From Sphingomonadaceae bacterium (GTDB taxonomy: Bacteria > Pseudomonadota > Alphaproteobacteria > Sphingomonadales > Sphingomonadaceae), in NCBI GenBank assembly GCA_020446665.1, contig JAGREF010000293.1, positions 1 to 7,761 of the forward strand: DNA of 7,761 nucleotides. The letters are read 5' to 3'. The notes under the pieces are model-generated. The model was not told where the DNA came from. It was given only the letters and a program-made list of their open reading frames with translations, and ran no database searches. This document shows, one piece after another, positions 5,168 to 7,761 of the stretch. The position numbers and the translations under genes are program-made. Position 1 is the first letter of the stretch; every line of letters starts with the position of its first letter.

Positions 5168-5898
5168 TCGTCGTCTGCTGAGAGTGGCAACCAGCCGGGG
5201 GGATGGGCAATATCTTCTACCCGCAAATGATCCACCGCGAGGCCCAGATCAGCATAGGTATATTTGCGGCGCTTCTCATCTGACTGATCGAGAGGCACGA
5301 CGACAAGCCGCCGATTGACCTTTTGCCGCCAGTTCATCCGGGCGGTGTTTTCCTGCCCGATATAGCAACCTTTGGTGAAACTGACGCCGTTCAGTTCAAC
5401 CGCATTGGTTTCCAGCCACAAAATATCGCCCAGCTCCGCATGGCCTTCCGTCACCCCGCAGGCGAGGCGATGGGCCAGCCACAGTCCATCGGCTGGTTCA
5501 GCTGCGGTGTCTGCACTGGCCAGCCAGCGATAGCCCAATTCAGGCAGCCGCGGGTCAGCGATGCGGCCCTCGGCCGGTTCCCTGCTCCAATGCACGGTCA
5601 GCCTGTCATCGCGCTCAATCGCGATCTTGCGGCGCAGGCGATAGAGCGAAAGACGCTTCACCAGATCGTCCGCAAGGTCTGCTTCGCAATCGAGCAATAC
5701 TTCTCCCGAATCGCCGCCATCCCAGACCAGGAAATCGAACATCGCCTTGCCCTGGGCTGAAAGCAGCCCGGCCCATACGGGCAGCTTGCCTGATACGTCA
5801 TTGGTCACGAGCCCTTGCAGGAAGGCCCGCACATCCTCTGCGCTATGAGTTGGGGAAAGGCGGATTACCGCGCGTTTAGCCAGGTGTGTTGCTGTCAT
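5164..5898 (-). CDS. ygfZ: YgfZ-type folate-binding Fe-S cluster maintenance protein
   Basis: A protein of 244 residues of the YgfZ/GcvT (IBA57-like) family, which helps assemble or repair Fe-S clusters, notably for radical-SAM enzymes such as MiaB, using tetrahydrofolate. The hallmark KGCYIGQE sits at 176-183 with the conserved Cys178. FLQGLVTNDV (26-35) and GLLSAQGKAMFDF (44-56) match the N-terminal folate-binding part. Length is slightly below E. coli YgfZ (326) but typical of alphaproteobacterial forms. ATG 5898 is used; no strong Shine-Dalgarno is seen. It is convergent with tetR (4-base overlap at the stops, no room for a terminator) and divergent from the porin gene, 138 bases away. 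Its function appears unrelated to both neighbours. Confidence 0.92.
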   Translation of the reverse strand: MTATHLAKRAVIRLSPTHSAEDVRAFLQGLVTNDVSGKLPVWAGLLSAQGKAMFDFLVWDGGDSGEVLLDCEADLADDLVKRLSLYRLRRKIAIERDDRLTVHWSREPAEGRIADPRLPELGYRWLASADTAAEPADGLWLAHRLACGVTEGHAELGDILWLETNAVELNGVSFTKGCYIGQENTARMNWRQKVNRRLVVVPLDQSDEKRRKYTYADLGLAVDHLRVEDIAHPPGWLPLSADDD

Positions 5899-5961
5899 GG
5901 AGCCAAATTGGGGACGGCGCGGCGGAAATCAATTCCGAATAGGCTGTGGATAGAGTCCCGA

Positions 5962-5995
5962 CTGTAACAAAGCTGTCGCAAACCAAACATACGGG
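5962..5995 (+). promoter_or_regulatory. Pho box and -10 of the porin gene
   Basis: CTGTAAC (5962-5968) and CTGTCGC (5973-5979) are 7-base direct repeats separated by AAAG, matching the PhoB box pattern CTGTCAT-N4-CTGTCAT. As in PhoB-activated promoters, the box stands in for the -35. TACGGG (5990-5995) lies 10 bases downstream, the spacing of E. coli phoA. The gene behind it is a phosphate-type porin, which supports control by PhoB under phosphate starvation. Confidence 0.8.
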
Positions 5996-6036
5996 CGTCA
6001 CGAGTTTGACGAAAAAAGGTCACAAGGGGGTCTCCC

Positions 6037-7431
6037 GTGCGTAACATAACTACGATTTCCGCTTTTGCCGTCGCCGCAGCCTGCGGCTGGTCTGTTCCTG
6101 CTGCGGCGCAGGATGCCGATATGGCAGCGGTGCTGGCCGAGATCCGCGAATTGCGTGGGCAGGTCGAATATCTCAACCAGCGGGTTGAAACCCTGGAGGG
6201 TGAGCTTGCCCAGGCGGAAGCCAAGGCCGACGCAGCGACCGCTGCGGCCACGCAGGCAAATACAGCGGCGAGTGAAGCGACCAAGGTTGCCAGTGCTGCC
6301 GCTGAATCGGGCACCAATGTCGAATGGAAAGGCGCGCCCAAGTTCAAGGGTGAGGGAGGCTTCACTTTCAAGCCGCGCGGTCGCCTCAATTATGATTTCG
6401 GCTTGGTCAATGCACCCAATTCAACCGGTCGCAATGAAGGCTTCGGCAGCGAGGCCCGCCGCGCTCGCCTGGGCGTGGAAGGCGATATTCCCGGCGGCTT
6501 TGGCTACAAGTTCGAAGTCGATTTCGCCGGTGGCGAAGTGGACGTTACTGACGCGATCCTGACCTACAAGGATGGCGCGCTGTCGGTTTCTGCAGGCCAG
6601 CACAACAATTTCCAGTCGCTCGAAGAACTGAGCTCCAGCCGCTTCACGTCTTTCATTGAACGTGCTGCTTTCACCGATGCCTTTGGCTTTGAACGTCGTG
6701 TGGGTGTTTCAGCGGAATACAGCAAGAAAGCCTTCCTGATCCAGGGGGGCTTGTTCACCGACAATATGGCTGACCTGCCGAGCAAGAGCTGGAGCGCGGA
6801 TGGCCGCGTGGTGTTCATGCCCAAAATTGGCGATACCCAGCTGCACTTGGGTGGATCGGTCCACTATACTGACCTGAACGATGCCGCCACGACCGTTCGC
6901 TATCGCCAGCGTCCGCTGGTACACTTCACCAGTGAGCGCTTCATCAACACCGGTAGCTTCAGTGCAGACAGCGAACTGGGCTTTGGTCTTGAAGGTGCGG
7001 CGATCAAGGGGCCGTTCCACGTGGCTGCCGAAGGCTATTGGCAGAAGGTCAAGCGCCCGATGATGCTGGCAGATCCGACCTTCTTTGGCGGCTATGTCGA
7101 AGCAGGTGTTTTCCTGACCGGCGGTGACAAGCGAGGTTACAAGCACGGCACATTTGATCGCGTCAAGCCGAAGAACCCGGTGGGTGAGGGCGGCTTCGGT
7201 GCGGTGCAAGTCAATGCCCGCTATGACTATCTCGACCTGACCGATGCCGGGATCGTGGGCGGAACGCAAAATGGCTATCAGCTGTCGCTGGTATGGACGC
7301 CCACGGACTATACCCGTCTGCTGTTCAATTATGGCAAGCAGTCCTACGACAATGCCGTTTTCCCGGCTGCGGGCGGCAAGACGTCCTACTCTGTCAATGC
7401 GGTCGGCGTGCGTGCGCAGGTCGATTTCTGA
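6037..7431 (+). CDS. Phosphate-selective porin, OprO/OprP type (Porin_O_P)
   Basis: A 464-residue outer-membrane protein. It has a signal peptide with likely cleavage after Ala24 (PAAA-QDAD), then a helical, probably coiled-coil stretch (about 28-91, with the heptad-like EIRELRGQVEYLNQRVETLE segment and an Ala-rich second half), then a beta-barrel starting near FKPRGRLNYDFG (about 110-122) and ending in Phe464 as BAM substrates do. FGSEARRARLGVEGDIPGGF matches the Porin_O_P family (PF07396), trimeric anion channels of which OprP/OprO take up phosphate and polyphosphate. N-terminal coiled coils are common in such porins and help trimerise or span the periplasm. The start is GTG 6037 with AAGGGGG 6 bases upstream. 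A Pho box precedes it and pstS follows 101 bases later, so phosphate transport is well supported by context. Confidence 0.92.
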   Translation: MRNITTISAFAVAAACGWSVPAAAQDADMAAVLAEIRELRGQVEYLNQRVETLEGELAQAEAKADAATAAATQANTAASEATKVASAAAESGTNVEWKGAPKFKGEGGFTFKPRGRLNYDFGLVNAPNSTGRNEGFGSEARRARLGVEGDIPGGFGYKFEVDFAGGEVDVTDAILTYKDGALSVSAGQHNNFQSLEELSSSRFTSFIERAAFTDAFGFERRVGVSAEYSKKAFLIQGGLFTDNMADLPSKSWSADGRVVFMPKIGDTQLHLGGSVHYTDLNDAATTVRYRQRPLVHFTSERFINTGSFSADSELGFGLEGAAIKGPFHVAAEGYWQKVKRPMMLADPTFFGGYVEAGVFLTGGDKRGYKHGTFDRVKPKNPVGEGGFGAVQVNARYDYLDLTDAGIVGGTQNGYQLSLVWTPTDYTRLLFNYGKQSYDNAVFPAAGGKTSYSVNAVGVRAQVDF

Positions 7432-7437
7432 TCTTTG

Positions 7438-7478
7438 AGGAAGGTGACAGACAGCTTTGCCCTGTTTGTCACCTTCCT
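7438..7478 (+). terminator. 17-bp hairpin after the porin gene, overlapping the pstS Pho box
   Basis: AGGAAGGTGACA (7438-7449) and TGTCACCTTCCT (7467-7478) are perfect 12-base inverted repeats. GACAG (7450-7454) and CTGTT (7462-7466) extend the stem to 17 pairs with one wobble, around the loop CTTTGCC. It begins 6 bases past the porin stop. No T tract follows, so it may be a weak terminator, an mRNA-stabilising hairpin or an attenuator that lets some transcripts continue into pstS. The descending arm carries the first repeat of the pstS Pho box. Confidence 0.55.
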
Positions 7479-7499
7479 GTCACACTTGATGCCTAGCGG
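7466..7499 (+). promoter_or_regulatory. Pho box and -10 of pstS
   Basis: TTGTCAC (7466-7472) and CTGTCAC (7477-7483) are 7-base repeats separated by CTTC, a near-perfect PhoB box. A third, weaker unit CTTTGCC sits one 11-base period upstream (7455-7461), as in multi-box pst promoters. TAGCGG (7494-7499) is exactly 10 bases downstream, as in the porin promoter. It gives pstS its own phosphate-starvation promoter. Confidence 0.85.
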
Positions 7500-7532
7500 G
7501 GGCTCACAACCCGCCAACAAGGGAAGAATACA

Positions 7533-7761
7533 ATGCGTCTTACCAAAACTGTTGCCTTTGCTGCCATCTCCGCTCTTGCCCTGTCTGCCTGCGGCGACGC
7601 ACCGGGTGCCGGTTCGCGCGATTCCGTGCGCGCTGTCGGTTCTTCGACCGTCTATCCCTTTGCCAAGGCAGTTGCGGAATCGCTCGCTCGTTCGAACCCG
7701 GGCATGAAGAGCCCGCTGATCGAATCGACTGGCACGGGCGGCGGCATGAAGCTGTTCTGCG
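7533..7761 (+). CDS. pstS: Phosphate ABC transporter substrate-binding protein PstS (5' part)
   Basis: The frame is open from ATG 7533 to the window edge, 76 codons. AAGGGAAG ends 6 bases before the ATG. Residues 1-20 form a lipoprotein signal ending LSAC (Cys20), so the mature protein should be lipid-anchored in the periplasm. RAVGSSTVYPFAKAVAE (33-49) is the first phosphate-contacting strand and loop of the PstS fold, with the GSST turn binding phosphate. STGTGGGMKLFC (65-76) is the second glycine-rich contact. PstS captures phosphate and delivers it to the PstCA channel powered by PstB. The remaining pst genes are expected to the right. The Pho box at 7466-7483 indicates PhoB control. Confidence 0.95.
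   Translation, partial: MRLTKTVAFAAISALALSACGDAPGAGSRDSVRAVGSSTVYPFAKAVAESLARSNPGMKSPLIESTGTGGGMKLFC

Noticed and set aside
6709..7269. A 186-codon minus-strand frame inside the porin gene
   Set aside because: It is antisense to a complete Porin_O_P frame with signal peptide, ribosome binding site and terminal Phe. No family resemblance was seen.
7435..7707. A 90-codon plus-strand frame across the pstS start
   Set aside because: It overlaps the true pstS frame, which has a Shine-Dalgarno, lipobox and phosphate-binding motifs and stays open to the window edge.

Overview
The window looks like chromosomal DNA of an alphaproteobacterium, most likely of the Sphingomonadales (Erythrobacter/Sphingomonas-like). 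The basis is inference: GC-rich codon use, an L21 with a long Lys/Ala/Pro tail, the rplU-rpmA-acetyltransferase order, and a GTG-started Porin_O_P protein next to a PstS with the VGSSTVYPF motif. No insertion sequence, integrase, CRISPR array, tRNA or rRNA was seen.

Left part (1-1953). The last 21 codons of an unidentified gene are followed by a 357-base gene-free stretch. That stretch holds a TTTGAC/GTCAAA dyad, a hairpin, a CU-rich tract and a strong intrinsic terminator, which together look like a small RNA locus, and then an orphan 17-bp palindrome. A small predicted lipoprotein gene follows on the minus strand. Divergent from it is the rplU-rpmA ribosomal operon, with a recognisable promoter, several 3' hairpins and a terminator.

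Middle part (2048-5167). A GNAT acetyltransferase gene and a minus-strand gene converge on a shared bidirectional hairpin. Then come two tandem paralogous minus-strand genes for ferritin-like 'predicted metal-dependent hydrolases' (PF10118/COG3687), and a divergent TetR-family regulator gene. A perfect 33-bp palindrome covers the predicted promoter of the first paralog. A 16-bp palindrome sits in the 29-bp gap between the second paralog and tetR. Both contain AACTACTT. This reads as a self-contained regulon: one TetR repressor controlling two diiron-type enzymes and probably itself. It is the least understood and most interesting part of the window.

Right part (5164-7761). ygfZ (folate-binding Fe-S maintenance protein) converges on tetR with a 4-base overlap of stop codons. 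Divergent from ygfZ is a phosphate-acquisition unit: an OprO/OprP-type porin gene and the start of pstS. Each is preceded by a well-formed Pho box (two 7-base repeats 4 bases apart) with a TAnnGG hexamer exactly 10 bases downstream. The second Pho box is embedded in the descending arm of a 17-bp hairpin that lies after the porin stop. In this model, phosphate crosses the outer membrane through the porin and is captured in the periplasm by PstS, with both genes under PhoB. The rest of pst presumably lies beyond the right edge.
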